A stretch of DNA of 64,000 bases. Origin: Bacteroidota bacterium (lineage in GTDB: Bacteria; Bacteroidota; Bacteroidia; Bacteroidales; F082). Positions 35,833 through 45,643 of the stretch are shown one piece after another. A program made the translations under genes and the position numbers. The stretch lies in assembly GCA_020444415.1 (NCBI GenBank), contig JAHLLA010000007.1, positions 94,588 through 158,587 on the forward strand, given 5' to 3'. The notes under the pieces were generated by a model. The model was not told the origin of the DNA. It saw only the letters and a list, made by a program, of their open reading frames with translations, and ran no database searches. Numbering within the stretch: the first letter of the stretch is position 1; each line of letters opens with the position of its first letter.

Positions 35833-37440
35833 ATGATTGATATGTTGAAGAATAAAGCATGTATCCTTTTAGCTGTAATCGGAATTTTTTCTGCCCAGGA
35901 TTTGATACAGGCATCATCTATTGAAGTGTCAGGAAGAGTTTCAGGTAATTGGATTGTAGATACCGTTCACGTGGTGGGCAATATTGAGATAAAACCATCA
36001 GAAATCTTGCAAATTGATGAAGGGGTCACAGTGTTGTTTCAAGGGCCTTATTTTTTCAGGGTCTTAGGCTGTTTAAAAGCCCTGGGGAGCCCTGGAAATC
36101 CTATTCTTTTTACCATTTCCGATACCACAGGTTTTTACAACGATACCATCGCGAATGGTGGCTGGAAGCAGATCCGAATTGAAAACCAAAGTGAATTGGA
36201 GGACTCGACACGATTAAAGCATTGTCATTTTGAATATGGAAAGGCAGTAACAGTAGATTCACTGTACAGCTACGGAGGGGCAATTTGCATCAGGAATTCC
36301 AACCGTATTTCCATTACCCATTGCGAATTCAGAAATAATTATGCCTACTTCAGTGGCGGAGCAGTGTATATTGAAAATGCAGCTATAAGGATAAGTGGCA
36401 ATCATTTCGAATATAACAGGTGTGGTCAGCCTGACCTGTATTATGGGTATGGTGGCGGTCTTTGTGCCGATTCCAGTGCAGCCATCATCGAAAAGAATTA
36501 TTTCCGGCAGAATGCCTCCACAGGTATTGGCGGTGGTCTATGCATCAGGTTCAGCGATGGCCCGGTGCAACACAATATTTTTGAGGAGAATTACAGCGCA
36601 TTGGGTGGTGGTTTTGGTATGCTGCACATTGATACATGCCGCTTTGTGATCAGCAACAATCTCATTACTGATAACACTGCTAAGTTTTTTGGTGGTGGAA
36701 TCTCCAATGGCGATTGCAGTCCGACGTACATAAACAATACAATAGTTGAAAATAATTGCACAGGTGGTGGTGGAGGCTTTTATTGCAAGGATTCGGTTGT
36801 GCCTGTATTGATCAACAATATTATTTATGGAAATACACAATATGGTGGCGAAATAAACCAGGTTTACCTGTGGGATAATTTATCTCAACCCCATTTTTAC
36901 CATAATAATATCCAGGGTGGAATTGCAGCATTTGCCGGTAGCGGCGGTGCTGATTTTACAGGGAAATACGTAAATAATATTGACCAGGATCCATTTTTCG
37001 AAAACGCTTCCTATGCTCCCGCTTTGTTGTCGCCGTGTGTAAACTCAGGAAGCCTTGATCTTGCCGGGATGATGATTCCACTATTTGATCTTGCAGGAAA
37101 TACCCGCGTTGTTGCTGATACCATCGATATGGGCGCCTTTGAACAACAGGAAGTACTTGGTATTTTTAATGATGATGCTCATGATCCGCTTTTTCTAAAG
37201 GTGTATCCCAATCCAACAAACAGCACAATACAAATTGCTTTTGAACTTTTAGCTGCCGAACACCTGATTGTATTTGTAACCGATATGCAAGGAATAACTA
37301 GAGATAAAATTTGGGAAAAAAGCTTGGTAGCCGGACATCACAGAATAAACTGGGATTTAATGGATTATCCTGACGGTACCTATGTTATTGTCATGAAAAC
37401 TAGTAATGGATTGTTGAAAAAGGTAGTTATAAGAAAATAG
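35833..37440 (+). CDS. T9SS-secreted parallel beta-helix protein
   Basis: A 535-residue exported protein. After the signal peptide (to about 28), residues 40-440 are right-handed parallel beta-helix rungs, seen as repeats of the type ISITHCEFRNNYAYFSGGAVYI and GIGGGLCIRFSDGPVQHNIFEEN. The last 80 residues are a T9SS type-A sorting domain (VYPNPTNSTIQI...GTYVIVMKT...KKVVIRK). Beta-helix proteins of this kind bind or cut polysaccharides, but no lyase residues are evident. It starts 8 bases after the GNAT stop; the ATG at 35842 is an alternative. Confidence 0.85.
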   Translation: MIDMLKNKACILLAVIGIFSAQDLIQASSIEVSGRVSGNWIVDTVHVVGNIEIKPSEILQIDEGVTVLFQGPYFFRVLGCLKALGSPGNPILFTISDTTGFYNDTIANGGWKQIRIENQSELEDSTRLKHCHFEYGKAVTVDSLYSYGGAICIRNSNRISITHCEFRNNYAYFSGGAVYIENAAIRISGNHFEYNRCGQPDLYYGYGGGLCADSSAAIIEKNYFRQNASTGIGGGLCIRFSDGPVQHNIFEENYSALGGGFGMLHIDTCRFVISNNLITDNTAKFFGGGISNGDCSPTYINNTIVENNCTGGGGGFYCKDSVVPVLINNIIYGNTQYGGEINQVYLWDNLSQPHFYHNNIQGGIAAFAGSGGADFTGKYVNNIDQDPFFENASYAPALLSPCVNSGSLDLAGMMIPLFDLAGNTRVVADTIDMGAFEQQEVLGIFNDDAHDPLFLKVYPNPTNSTIQIAFELLAAEHLIVFVTDMQGITRDKIWEKSLVAGHHRINWDLMDYPDGTYVIVMKTSNGLLKKVVIRK

Positions 37441-37483
37441 ATTTCTATAAATTTTATTCGTGTGCGAATGATTTCGGGTAAAA

Positions 37484-38176
37484 TTAAAGAATGACAACCA
37501 GGCCTAAGCTAGTATTGATAAAACTGGTGGTTCGGTAGTCGTTTCTTATTCCGTTGCCTGTATTAAACCCATAAATCATTTCACGATAGTAAAACTCACT
37601 GTCAATTTTTAAGCCAATACAGGGTGAAACATTGTATTGGAATCCAATACCGGGAATGACGATAAATCCATAATCCTGTGCCGAAGTTTTTACTTCGTAC
37701 CTGGGGCCTTCCAGGAAATATTCAGGTTCAAAAACCTGGTAGGGTGTTTTCCCGAATATCATTCCGGCTAAAACTTTCCCATGAAATGACAGGTCTTTCC
37801 AAATATTCCACGAAGCATAGGGGCCTATTCCCGCTGTGATCAACTGGTAGGGTTCTGATCTGGTGAAAACATCGATTAAAAAAGGATCGTTTTGAACACG
37901 TGCATATCCCAGTGCGCGTGCATCCACCGGGTGCAGGTTATAACCCACCTGGGCGCCAATACCCAGATATGGAAGAAAATACCAGGCACCCTCGAGGTTT
38001 AAATTGATTCCGGTTGTAGTAAAACAGCTTTCTTCATAATCAGTGCCACTATATGTTCCTACCGGTATGGAAACCCCTGATCCAACTGAAAAAAAGGAGT
38101 TTCTTTCCTGGGAGAAAGCAGTAACTGAGATGAAAATTAAAACAAAAATTGAAAATATAAATGATTTGAAATGCAT
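37484..38176 (-). CDS. Outer-membrane beta-barrel protein (porin-family-like)
   Basis: A 230-residue protein with a signal peptide (MHFKSFIFSIFVLIFISVTAFSQ). Alternating strands follow, such as NLEGAWYFLPYLGIGAQVGYNLH, ITAGIGPYASWNIWKDLSFHGKVLAGMIFG and GLKIDSEFYYREMIYGF, typical of an eight-stranded outer-membrane barrel. It ends in aliphatic residues rather than the usual aromatic. A -7 box (TAAATTTG on the minus strand, 38199-38206) stands 22 bases before the start. Role unknown. Confidence 0.8.
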   Translation of the reverse strand: MHFKSFIFSIFVLIFISVTAFSQERNSFFSVGSGVSIPVGTYSGTDYEESCFTTTGINLNLEGAWYFLPYLGIGAQVGYNLHPVDARALGYARVQNDPFLIDVFTRSEPYQLITAGIGPYASWNIWKDLSFHGKVLAGMIFGKTPYQVFEPEYFLEGPRYEVKTSAQDYGFIVIPGIGFQYNVSPCIGLKIDSEFYYREMIYGFNTGNGIRNDYRTTSFINTSLGLVVIL

Positions 38177-38257
38177 GGATCGAATATAAATGAAGCCGCA
38201 AATTTAAAGGATTACAAATTAATCTGATGAACAATCGTAAATTTCATCGTTAAAAAT

Positions 38258-38265
38258 TACTTTTG
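38258..38265 (+). promoter_or_regulatory. -7 box before the PfkB kinase gene
   Basis: TACTTTTG fits TAnnTTTG, 18 bases before the ATG at 38284. It covers the TTG at 38263, which is therefore unlikely to be the start codon. Confidence 0.45.
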
Positions 38266-38283
38266 AAAAACAAAATCAATACA

Positions 38284-39180
38284 ATGATCTACACCCTGGG
38301 AGAATCATTAATGGATATGATTACCACCTATGAAGGTAATACAATTGCAAAACCAGGAGGCTCGCTACTGAACGTATCCGTTTCGCTGGGAAGGGCAGGA
38401 AAAGATGTTTCATTGATTTCAGAAATAGGAGATGATGAAACCGGAAATCAGTTACTAGAATTTCTTCATATTAATGGTATCAATACAGATTATATAACGA
38501 TTTACAAAAACTGTCCAACTTCAAAAGCATTGGCTCTGTTAGATGAAAACTCCAAACCCAGTTACACCTTTCAAAAATCATATCCTATTGATCGTTGCCT
38601 GGCTAAATCACCTGTTTTTACTGAAAATGATATCCTCATATTGGGCTCCATGTATTCCCGCGATCCGGAAATTGAATACGATCTCGATGCTTATTTAAAG
38701 GCTGCTAAAAGGGGAGGAGCGCTGATCGTTTACGATCCGAATGTAAGGCACAACCACCAGTTAAGAAATGAAGCCAGCAGAGAGATGTTGTTGAAAAACC
38801 TGGCATATGCTGACATCATTAAAGGTTCGGATGAAGATTTTTCGAATATTTTTAATGCGGTTTCTATTCAAAAAGTAAAAGAAGAAGTTTTCAGCATGAA
38901 CAATAATGCTTTGTTAATTGTAACCCTTGGAGCAGCAGGTAGTATCGCATTTTATGGGGATAAGATGTTTAAGAGTTCGATCCTGAAAACTCATGTGGTC
39001 AGCACGATTGGTGCTGGTGATGCTTTTACGGCAGGACTGGTTAATGCTTTTATTGATAACGAAGCGAGTGATCATTTAGAATTCTCTGATGCACTTATTG
39101 AAGGCATGTTGGCCGAAGGCTCGCAATTTTCTTCTTTCGTTTGTCAGGCGATGGACAATTACATACCCGTCAGAAAATGA
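38284..39180 (+). CDS. PfkB-family carbohydrate kinase (fructokinase-like)
   Basis: A 298-residue ribokinase-fold enzyme. It opens MIYTLGESLMDMI, has the substrate-binding KPGGSLLNVSVSLGRAG and the anion-hole signature TIGAGDAFTAGLVNAF with the catalytic Asp. It phosphorylates a sugar, probably fructose or a relative, using ATP. The ATG at 38284 is chosen because a -7 box overlaps the upstream TTG. It is convergent with the sulfotransferase gene, with one base between the stop codons. Confidence 0.9.
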   Translation: MIYTLGESLMDMITTYEGNTIAKPGGSLLNVSVSLGRAGKDVSLISEIGDDETGNQLLEFLHINGINTDYITIYKNCPTSKALALLDENSKPSYTFQKSYPIDRCLAKSPVFTENDILILGSMYSRDPEIEYDLDAYLKAAKRGGALIVYDPNVRHNHQLRNEASREMLLKNLAYADIIKGSDEDFSNIFNAVSIQKVKEEVFSMNNNALLIVTLGAAGSIAFYGDKMFKSSILKTHVVSTIGAGDAFTAGLVNAFIDNEASDHLEFSDALIEGMLAEGSQFSSFVCQAMDNYIPVRK

Positions 39181-39181
39181 T

Positions 39182-40237
39182 TTAATGCTTTTTCTTCTTT
39201 ATATTCCGGTGATCCCAGGGCTGAAAATCTTTGGTGTCTTCAAGGTACTCTTCCATCATCGGTAGCGATGATTCAAATCCATCCAGCCCCAAAGCGTTAT
39301 AAATATGTTTGATGCCTTCAATTTTATGATCAACAAATTCGTGGTAGTCAATTTCAACCAGGTTTCCTTTGGGAATCAATAATTTGTCTTTGTTGTATTT
39401 CTTTTTATAAATATTGTATAACTCCTTCACTTGCCTGTCAAGGATCTCCATGTTAAAATTCTGGAGCGCTGTAGCTTTCAATACTTCAACCATAAACCGC
39501 TTGAATGAAAAGATCACTTCTTCTTCCTTACGCGCAATATTGATAAACCTGGCGTCAGGGAACATTTTTAATAATTGGGGGATTCTGAAAGCATTGGGTG
39601 GGTTTTTTGAAACAAACCGTTGTCCACCGGTATTGATGATAGCAGTTTTAATGAGTTTCGTATATGCACCCTCCCATATTTTAAGTTCTTTTTCGTTCAG
39701 GTTTTCAAGCAGCAATCCCTTATTCAGGTATTTCTCAAAACTATTGGGAAAATACATGAAGTTATAGTAGCTGGTTTCCTGCATATTACCCAGTGATAAC
39801 TCTTCTTCCTGTGGGTTTTCCCATTCCAGTTTTACTTTATCGGCCGGCCGGTATTCAGGTATAAATGGAGCACCCACATATTTAAGCCACCATTGGTTTG
39901 CTAGGGTATGGTTCGGAAAAACAGTCTGAAAAGTTGAAACAAAAGCAAAATCAGGGTTTTGGCATAACAGGTTGTGAAGTAATGTGGTACCACTTCGCCA
40001 GAAACCTACCACAAATATGGGGGCTTTTGAAATTTCAGTTCTTTTAATAAGACTGGCTTTTGTCGCATTTTCAATGCTACTGAAAAGCGTAAGTATAGTA
40101 CTAATGGACAGGGTAATACCATGTTTTAATTTATACCCGGGGTCAATTCGCATGCCCCGGGTTATATTTTTCATATTCACCCTGTTACTACCGATGAGAA
40201 CTGTTACAGGAAGATTAAAATCTTTATTTCTGGGCAT
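39182..40237 (-). CDS. Sulfotransferase family protein
   Basis: A 351-residue PAPS-dependent sulfotransferase. The 5'-phosphosulfate loop is FVVGFWRSGTTLLHNLL (75-91) and the 3'-phosphate block is FINIARKEEEVIFSFKRFM. FVSKNPPNAFRIPQLLKMFPDARF between them is also typical. The acceptor is unknown; in Bacteroidota such genes often make sulfonolipids or sulfated glycans, but nothing here decides it. It begins 18 bases after the papain-like protease stop on the same strand, so cotranscription is likely. Confidence 0.82.
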   Translation of the reverse strand: MPRNKDFNLPVTVLIGSNRVNMKNITRGMRIDPGYKLKHGITLSISTILTLFSSIENATKASLIKRTEISKAPIFVVGFWRSGTTLLHNLLCQNPDFAFVSTFQTVFPNHTLANQWWLKYVGAPFIPEYRPADKVKLEWENPQEEELSLGNMQETSYYNFMYFPNSFEKYLNKGLLLENLNEKELKIWEGAYTKLIKTAIINTGGQRFVSKNPPNAFRIPQLLKMFPDARFINIARKEEEVIFSFKRFMVEVLKATALQNFNMEILDRQVKELYNIYKKKYNKDKLLIPKGNLVEIDYHEFVDHKIEGIKHIYNALGLDGFESSLPMMEEYLEDTKDFQPWDHRNIKKKKH

Positions 40238-40255
40238 TCGGTTACTTTCAAATAA

Positions 40256-41896
40256 TTATTTCCTAATCATTTTCCTGGTTTCTAACCTTTGGCCGTTCAC
40301 TTCAATCGAATAAAAATACAGTCCGGCATTCAGATTCGCACTTCCCAATTGAGAAGAGTTAATTGTGACATCATGTTCTCCTGCTTGTCTGACACCTTCG
40401 TCAATCTGCATAACCAACTGGCCTGTAATATTATATATAAATAAATTTACAGAAGACGTTTTTGCGATATTGTAGGTTATGGTTGTTTGATCATTGAAAG
40501 GATTCGGATAATTACCCTTAAGAATAGATGAACCATTACTTTCAAATGATGAAGTCGATAGGGTAGGATCATGAATGGCCAGCGCTTTTATGCATAAATT
40601 GCCGGTTTGTTCGAATCCTGAATCATCGATATAATCGTAGAAATCCATCCAGGCACCTTCGTCATTATAATAGCTTTCGCCGGCATTGGCTGCTGAAGGA
40701 ACAATAACACGGCTGTCTCCCCCTAATAATACAGGTACATCTGAAGTCCGGTCGTATGGAAAGCCGCCATCCGACAGGCTCAAATACACGTAAAAATCAT
40801 CACCGCCAAATATGTTCACTTCATCATTCAAGTCGATGGTATGTAATCCAGAGAATTCAAGGCTTCCGCTTACTTCATCAAGTTGATTGCTGAGGGTTGT
40901 TCCATCAAAATCATCATAGATTCTTACCGTGAAATCAACATTGTTTTCCGCGGTGAAGAAGCTAACCGCCGTAATGGCTTCATGTTCTGTTGCGATAAAT
41001 GCATTGAAAGCTTCGGTAACACCTTCCAGCGTATCGCGCCATCCATGATAATCATGGTAATACGCAGTATCCCATTCTGATTGTATTACATTATAAAAAG
41101 AAATAGCGCCCATTTCGGGATTCTGACAGGCATGTTTATCGTAATAGGAGATCCAGAAATATCCGTTATATCCCCATCCGGCTCCCCAACTGTTTTTAAC
41201 AATCCATGCGCCGGGTTCTGGTGCCTGTGTCACCCTGTTATCATCCCATCCTACGATGGCTACCGAGTGATTTGGATCCATATTATTGGAAGGTGGCTGG
41301 TAGTGGTTGTAGCTATTATTAATGAAACTGCTGCTATAGGCCATACAGGTAGCCATGACACCATATTCCATTATTTTCGCCTTTATCATATCTAAATTTT
41401 CAAGGTTGGGGCCAGCGGTATACCATTCAACATCTCGGGCATAATATACGTGATAATTAGGATTGAATCGCTGGGGTGGGCTATTGTAGCTATTGCCGTC
41501 AATCTCCCTTGTAGCACCTTCCAGCCTGGACATATAAGCTGTCGTAACACGGTAATCACCGCCCATATGTACCTCGAGGCCCTGGCCATTGTTATATGGT
41601 GGATCCAAATCCTGGTTGAAATATTCATTATAACCATTCCACCAGTCGAGGTGATACTCAGCCAATGCGGGTTCACCGCTTTCGCCTCCATCCTCCCAAA
41701 TTCCGGTCATCAGTAGGTTACCTTCCATCGAAGCCCAACTGCCATGTGTCCAACAGGTACCCCCTTGTTGGTTTTTTACGCTCGTTACATAGTTTTGGCC
41801 GTCATAATCACGTAAATCAAATTGCGCAGGTATTTGGGCTATAACAAATTGGATAGTTACCAGGAAACTCAGGCTAAGAATAAAGACTTTTTTCAT
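40256..41896 (-). CDS. T9SS-secreted papain-like (C1) cysteine protease
   Basis: A 546-residue secreted protease. The ATG at 41896 gives the signal peptide [20 protein letters not shown]; longer frames begin outside it. The mature protein goes straight into a papain-type domain with [18 protein letters not shown], the catalytic Q43/Q44 and C48 ([10 protein letters not shown]), His in [13 protein letters not shown] and Asn in [14 protein letters not shown]. No I29 inhibitory propeptide is present. A beta-sandwich follows (about 310-430), then a T9SS type-A sorting domain ([15 protein letters not shown]...RKMIRK). A -7 box lies at 41944-41951 (minus). Confidence 0.9.
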   Translation of the reverse strand: MKKVFILSLSFLVTIQFVIAQIPAQFDLRDYDGQNYVTSVKNQQGGTCWTHGSWASMEGNLLMTGIWEDGGESGEPALAEYHLDWWNGYNEYFNQDLDPPYNNGQGLEVHMGGDYRVTTAYMSRLEGATREIDGNSYNSPPQRFNPNYHVYYARDVEWYTAGPNLENLDMIKAKIMEYGVMATCMAYSSSFINNSYNHYQPPSNNMDPNHSVAIVGWDDNRVTQAPEPGAWIVKNSWGAGWGYNGYFWISYYDKHACQNPEMGAISFYNVIQSEWDTAYYHDYHGWRDTLEGVTEAFNAFIATEHEAITAVSFFTAENNVDFTVRIYDDFDGTTLSNQLDEVSGSLEFSGLHTIDLNDEVNIFGGDDFYVYLSLSDGGFPYDRTSDVPVLLGGDSRVIVPSAANAGESYYNDEGAWMDFYDYIDDSGFEQTGNLCIKALAIHDPTLSTSSFESNGSSILKGNYPNPFNDQTTITYNIAKTSSVNLFIYNITGQLVMQIDEGVRQAGEHDVTINSSQLGSANLNAGLYFYSIEVNGQRLETRKMIRK

Positions 41897-41943
41897 GTTG
41901 ATGAATTGAATATTAAAATAATAATACGATGAATTTAAAGTCT

Positions 41944-41951
41944 CAAATTTA
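41944..41951 (-). promoter_or_regulatory. -7 box before the papain-like protease gene
   Basis: TAAATTTG on the minus strand fits TAnnTTTG and stands 47 bases before the ATG at 41896. It lies just past the terminator of the MarR-pirin-CDGSH operon. Confidence 0.4.
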
Positions 41952-41982
41952 ACAAAAAACATCCTATGGAATTTAGGATGTT
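41951..41982 (-). terminator. Terminator of the MarR-pirin-CDGSH operon
   Basis: AACATCCTA (41958-41966) and TAGGATGTT (41974-41982) form a perfect 9-pair stem with a 7-base loop, followed on the minus strand by a T-run. It lies about 80 bases after the CDGSH stop. Confidence 0.75.
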
Positions 41983-42061
41983 CAAAGTTTTATCAGGGAT
42001 TTTTGATATTTATCGCTATCCATTGATATATGTCAAAAAAAAATAACTTAAAATATCTGAC

Positions 42062-42304
42062 TTAGCCGAGCTTAGCATGGCTTCCGTCGCAAAAGGGATC
42101 TTTATCTGTTTGCTTGCACATGCAGAATGCAGCTTTTTTCGTGCTGTCAGCTTTAAATACATGTGGTTTATAACCGGTTCCTTTGTGTGAGCCGTCGCAA
42201 TAAGGTTGGTTAGTTGATAATCCGCAGGCGCACCATGCGTATGCTTTTCCTTTTTCCAATCCAACAATTTGAGGCGTTTTGCCTGCTATTTTTCCTTTTT
42301 CCAT
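42062..42304 (-). CDS. Double CDGSH iron-sulfur domain protein
   Basis: An 80-residue protein with two C-x-C-x(n)-C-D-G-S-H units: [19 protein letters not shown] and [18 protein letters not shown]. Each should hold a 2Fe-2S cluster with three Cys and one His, as in mitoNEET-like proteins, which serve in electron transfer or redox sensing. It is the third gene after a MarR regulator and a pirin gene and 35 bases after the pirin stop. A terminator follows. Confidence 0.93.
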   Translation of the reverse strand: MEKGKIAGKTPQIVGLEKGKAYAWCACGLSTNQPYCDGSHKGTGYKPHVFKADSTKKAAFCMCKQTDKDPFCDGSHAKLG

Positions 42305-42339
42305 GATATTCGTATTTTGTTATATAAACTTCAATTTAA

Positions 42340-43218
42340 TTATGATTCAAATTCTTCAATTAATATGCCCATTTTACCCATTTGATAATCTTTCATCGCT
42401 TCCATGATCTCTGTTTGGGTGTTCATCACAAATGGTCCATAAGTGGTAATTTCTTCCCTGATGGGTTCGCCGGCGAGTAGTATAGCACGCGTTTCTTCTA
42501 ATCCTTCAATCAAAAGATTATCTCCATCATTTTTGAACCAAACCATATCTTTAGCGGTAGTTTTGTTTTGATCATTTATATTTAAAGAACCATCAAGCTG
42601 GTAAAGAATGGTATTGAAATGTTCAGGAATCGGGAGGGTAGTTTTACCACCTTTTTCAATAGTGAGACGTAAAACGATTAATGGACTGTTTGTTACAATC
42701 GGGCCTTTTAAACCATTTACTTCACCGGCCACCACCCCAATGTCTATTTTTTTGTCTTCTGATTTGAAAGTGGGTGTGTTTTCTTTCGGAAGTGGTTGGT
42801 AGGAAGGTTGGTCCATTTTGTTTTTAGCAGGAGCATTCACCCAGAATTGAATGATTTCAAAAATCCCCCCTTTTTCGGCAAGTTCTTTTGTCGGGCGTTC
42901 GCTATGAACAATGCCCATCCCGCTATTCATCCACTGGGTGCCGCCTTCCATTATAATGCTGTTATTTCCCCTCGAATCCTGATGATGAACACCCCCTTTA
43001 AATATCAAAGTAACAGGCGAAAATCCCCTGTGCGGATGTGGTCCTACACCTTGGTTTTTCTGACTATCACCCCCTTCAATTCTCTTATTCCAGTGATGCA
43101 ATAGGATAAAAGGATCTACCTGATCGACACCTGCTGCTGGCAGCGGCTGATCCAGAAATATACCTCCCATATTAACTTTTTGAGCGGGAATAATTTTATA
43201 TATGCTTCTTGTATTCAT
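42340..43218 (-). CDS. Pirin family protein
   Basis: A 292-residue bicupin of the pirin family. The metal-binding motif of the first cupin is GPHPHRGFSPVTLIFKGGVHHQDSRGN, followed by GGTQWMNSGMGIVHSERPT. Pirins bind iron and some have quercetin dioxygenase activity or act as redox-dependent regulators. It is the middle gene of the operon, 26 bases after the MarR gene. Confidence 0.93.
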   Translation of the reverse strand: MNTRSIYKIIPAQKVNMGGIFLDQPLPAAGVDQVDPFILLHHWNKRIEGGDSQKNQGVGPHPHRGFSPVTLIFKGGVHHQDSRGNNSIIMEGGTQWMNSGMGIVHSERPTKELAEKGGIFEIIQFWVNAPAKNKMDQPSYQPLPKENTPTFKSEDKKIDIGVVAGEVNGLKGPIVTNSPLIVLRLTIEKGGKTTLPIPEHFNTILYQLDGSLNINDQNKTTAKDMVWFKNDGDNLLIEGLEETRAILLAGEPIREEITTYGPFVMNTQTEIMEAMKDYQMGKMGILIEEFES

Positions 43219-43244
43219 TTCTTATCCATTTCGATCATATGTTG

Positions 43245-43682
43245 TCAGTTTCTGATCTTTTTTAATAATTCAACAATTAATGTGGCCTCTTGTTCACTTA
43301 TTTTACCGGTCAGCAGTGCGTCCAGTGTTTTATTCAGTTCCGGAAGTATGCTGTCAATAAGACTTAATCCTTTTTCACTAATGCGCAGGTCCATTTTTCT
43401 GCGATTCTGCTGGCATAGGCTTCTTTCTACTAATTCCTTTTTCACCAAGCGGTCTATGATCCTTGTAACATCTGATGTCCGGAACAATACCCGCTCTTTA
43501 GTTTCCCCTACAGAAATTACACCAGGGTACTCATTCTGAAGTAAGCGTAATATGTTAAATTGTACATGTGTTAGTCCGAAACCTTTCAGGATGCTGGAGA
43601 TATGTTCGTCAAGCAGGTTGAAAATCCAAATGATCTCGACGGCAGCACGCTGATGGTTTGAATATGCCAGTTTTTTTGCCAT
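43245..43682 (-). CDS. MarR family transcriptional regulator
   Basis: A 145-residue winged-helix repressor: dimerisation helices at both ends, recognition region VLFRTSDVTRIIDRLVKKELVERSLCQQNRRKMDLRIS around 65-105. A perfect 9-base inverted repeat sits 7 bases before the start, just after the -7 box, which fits autoregulation. It probably controls the pirin and CDGSH genes behind it. Several Cys (one in SLCQQN) could make it redox-responsive, but the ligand is unknown. Confidence 0.92.
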   Translation of the reverse strand: MAKKLAYSNHQRAAVEIIWIFNLLDEHISSILKGFGLTHVQFNILRLLQNEYPGVISVGETKERVLFRTSDVTRIIDRLVKKELVERSLCQQNRRKMDLRISEKGLSLIDSILPELNKTLDALLTGKISEQEATLIVELLKKIRN

Positions 43683-43689
43683 AATTTAA

Positions 43690-43714
43690 GTTCTAAACAA
43701 TATATGTTTAGAAC
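43690..43714 (-). promoter_or_regulatory. Palindromic operator of the MarR operon
   Basis: GTTCTAAAC (43690-43698) and GTTTAGAAC (43706-43714) form a perfect 9+9 inverted repeat with a 7-base centre. It covers the expected transcription start, between the -7 box (43717-43724) and the MarR start codon (43682). A MarR dimer bound there would block initiation. Confidence 0.75.
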
Positions 43715-43716
43715 AA

Positions 43717-43724
43717 CAAAGGTA
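43717..43724 (-). promoter_or_regulatory. -7 box of the MarR-pirin-CDGSH operon
   Basis: TACCTTTG on the minus strand fits TAnnTTTG. It is immediately next to the palindromic operator. No clear TTTG element lies upstream, as expected for a promoter whose strength is modest. Confidence 0.55.
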
Positions 43725-43768
43725 CAAAAACTTATTGAATAACGAAAAAAACAGATACATAAAAAGGA

Positions 43769-44281
43769 TTATTCTTTACCGAGTAATTCGGTGTAGATAT
43801 TGTAATTTGGTTCTTCAAAGCAAACGAAATACACGGTGGATGGATTGTCATTGTCTTTTATAAAGTCCTGAACCGTTTTGATGGCAATTTCTGCAGCTTC
43901 ATGTTTTGGGTAGCCATAGATGCCGGTACTTATGTTTGGAAAAGCAATGGATTGACAATCGTTAATTTGTGCCAGTTGCAAGCTGTTTTTGTAGCAATTT
44001 TTTAGTAATTCAGCTTCATTGAATTTGCCACCTCTCCATACTGGACCTACGGTGTGGATCACATAACGGGCCGGTAGTTTATACCCGTTTGTAATTTTAG
44101 CTTCACTGGTCTGGCAACCGTTCAATGTTTTGCACTCTTCCAGCAATTCCGGTCCGGCAGCACGATGAATAGCTCCATCAACACCGCCACCTCCAAGCAA
44201 TCTGCTGTTAGCTGCATTCACTATGGCATCCACTTTCAATTTGGTAATATCTTCTCTGGTTACTTCGATTCGTTTTTCCAC
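43769..44281 (-). CDS. Macro-domain O-acetyl-ADP-ribose deacetylase-like protein
   Basis: A 170-residue stand-alone macro domain of the YmdB/MacroD type. It has [27 protein letters not shown] (Asn and Asp around the distal ribose), [13 protein letters not shown] and [12 protein letters not shown]. These remove the acetyl or ADP-ribosyl group from O-acetyl-ADP-ribose or modified proteins. It starts 2 bases after the NfeD-like gene stop and is probably the last gene of that operon. Confidence 0.93.
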   Translation of the reverse strand: MEKRIEVTREDITKLKVDAIVNAANSRLLGGGGVDGAIHRAAGPELLEECKTLNGCQTSEAKITNGYKLPARYVIHTVGPVWRGGKFNEAELLKNCYKNSLQLAQINDCQSIAFPNISTGIYGYPKHEAAEIAIKTVQDFIKDNDNPSTVYFVCFEEPNYNIYTELLGKE

Positions 44282-44283
44282 TT

Positions 44284-45639
44284 TTATAATTTTTTAACTA
44301 CGAGTTGTGCATTATGATAATCTACAACAATAATTTTTTCTCCTTTGTCAATATAACTGGTTAAGGCGACTGCGTCGTATAAATCGCCGTCAATTTCTAT
44401 TTTACCTGAGGGTCTGAGGATGGTTCTCGATACACCTGATTTGCTGATCATGGATTTATAAGCCACTGTTGCTGAAGAATAGCCATCACCTGTAATTTGC
44501 GTTTTTGCCAAAGCAAGGTGGCCGAACCTGGTTGTTGTAAACAGCTGTTTACTTAGAGCAATCGATCCTACTATAGAAACGAAGAATGCGATAATAACAA
44601 TGAAAAATGCCCTGACCAGTTTCGACAGGTCATAATCAAAAGTGCCCGGCCCGATCTGGTCAACCATACTGAGTGTTAACCCGCTCACCATTAATACAAT
44701 GCCGAGTATACCGGCTACTCCAAACCCGGGTATTGCAAAAATTTCGATAGCTATTAAAATAAGTCCGACAACAAAGATCAGAATCTCCCAGTTGTTAGCA
44801 AGGCCTTCAATATACAAAGGGGCAAAATATAAAAGGGCCGCCAGGGCAGCTGCTGCAATGGGAAATCCAATGCCGGGGGTTTGTAATTCGAAATAAATAC
44901 CTCCCACGATAATCATTATAAGTATGCCGCTTATGATAGGGTTGATCAGCCAGCCTATTATTTTATCAGTGGCTGATAACTGATGCCTGATGATTTCACT
45001 GTCCTTATTACCAGTTCTTTCCAGTAACTCTTCAATATTATTCACTTTGGCTTCACAAAAATCATATTCTATAGCTTCTGAAACTGTAAAAGTGAGTACT
45101 TGTCCAGAATCGCTGATGCCCGCCACGTAAACTTTCGGATCGACCATGGCTTGTGCAATATCTACGTCACGGTTTTTTGCCTCTGCCGTTGATCGCATCA
45201 TCGATCGCATATACGACTGGTATTTATCAGGCATCTGCTCACCCTGCTGGTTGACAACCGTTGCAGCTCCAATATTGGCACCCGGCGCCATATAAATGCT
45301 GTCGCATGCAATAGAGATGAGTGCACCCGCGGAGGCTGCATTCTTATCAATAAAAACATACACCGGAATGCGTGAGTTCAGAATTTTTGTGCGAATTGAA
45401 TCTGCATCATCTAGGGTGCCGCCATAAGTATTCATATGTATAAGTATCACATCCGCTTTCTGCTCAGCGGCTGCTTCCATAGCCAGTTTGGTTGTTCGCC
45501 AAACTGGTGGTGCGATCATTTCTTTGATATCGAAAATATATACCTTCTTGGATGTAGCAGAATCTATTTCCTGGCTGCTCATCTGCAAGCTACAAAGGGA
45601 AAGAAACATTCCCAGGAAAAATCTTGTGTAATATGTCAT
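44284..45639 (-). CDS. NfeD-like membrane serine protease (ClpP class)
   Basis: A 451-residue protein. A signal peptide is followed by a ClpP/SppA-like protease domain (about 35-220), with the nucleophile Ser in [12 protein letters not shown]. Four or five transmembrane helices come next (about 230-360), then an OB-fold NfeD domain at the C-terminus ([14 protein letters not shown]...[13 protein letters not shown]). NfeD1b proteins usually pair with stomatin-like proteins in membrane quality control, but no stomatin gene is adjacent. The ATG at 45639 is chosen because GGAG lies upstream and it avoids overlap; 45660 is an alternative. Confidence 0.88.
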   Translation of the reverse strand: MTYYTRFFLGMFLSLCSLQMSSQEIDSATSKKVYIFDIKEMIAPPVWRTTKLAMEAAAEQKADVILIHMNTYGGTLDDADSIRTKILNSRIPVYVFIDKNAASAGALISIACDSIYMAPGANIGAATVVNQQGEQMPDKYQSYMRSMMRSTAEAKNRDVDIAQAMVDPKVYVAGISDSGQVLTFTVSEAIEYDFCEAKVNNIEELLERTGNKDSEIIRHQLSATDKIIGWLINPIISGILIMIIVGGIYFELQTPGIGFPIAAAALAALLYFAPLYIEGLANNWEILIFVVGLILIAIEIFAIPGFGVAGILGIVLMVSGLTLSMVDQIGPGTFDYDLSKLVRAFFIVIIAFFVSIVGSIALSKQLFTTTRFGHLALAKTQITGDGYSSATVAYKSMISKSGVSRTILRPSGKIEIDGDLYDAVALTSYIDKGEKIIVVDYHNAQLVVKKL

Positions 45640-45643
45640 TTGC

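Noticed and set aside
41081..41716. Open frames on both strands within the papain-like protease gene
   Set aside because: Shadows of a long gene with signal peptide, catalytic residues and sorting domain.
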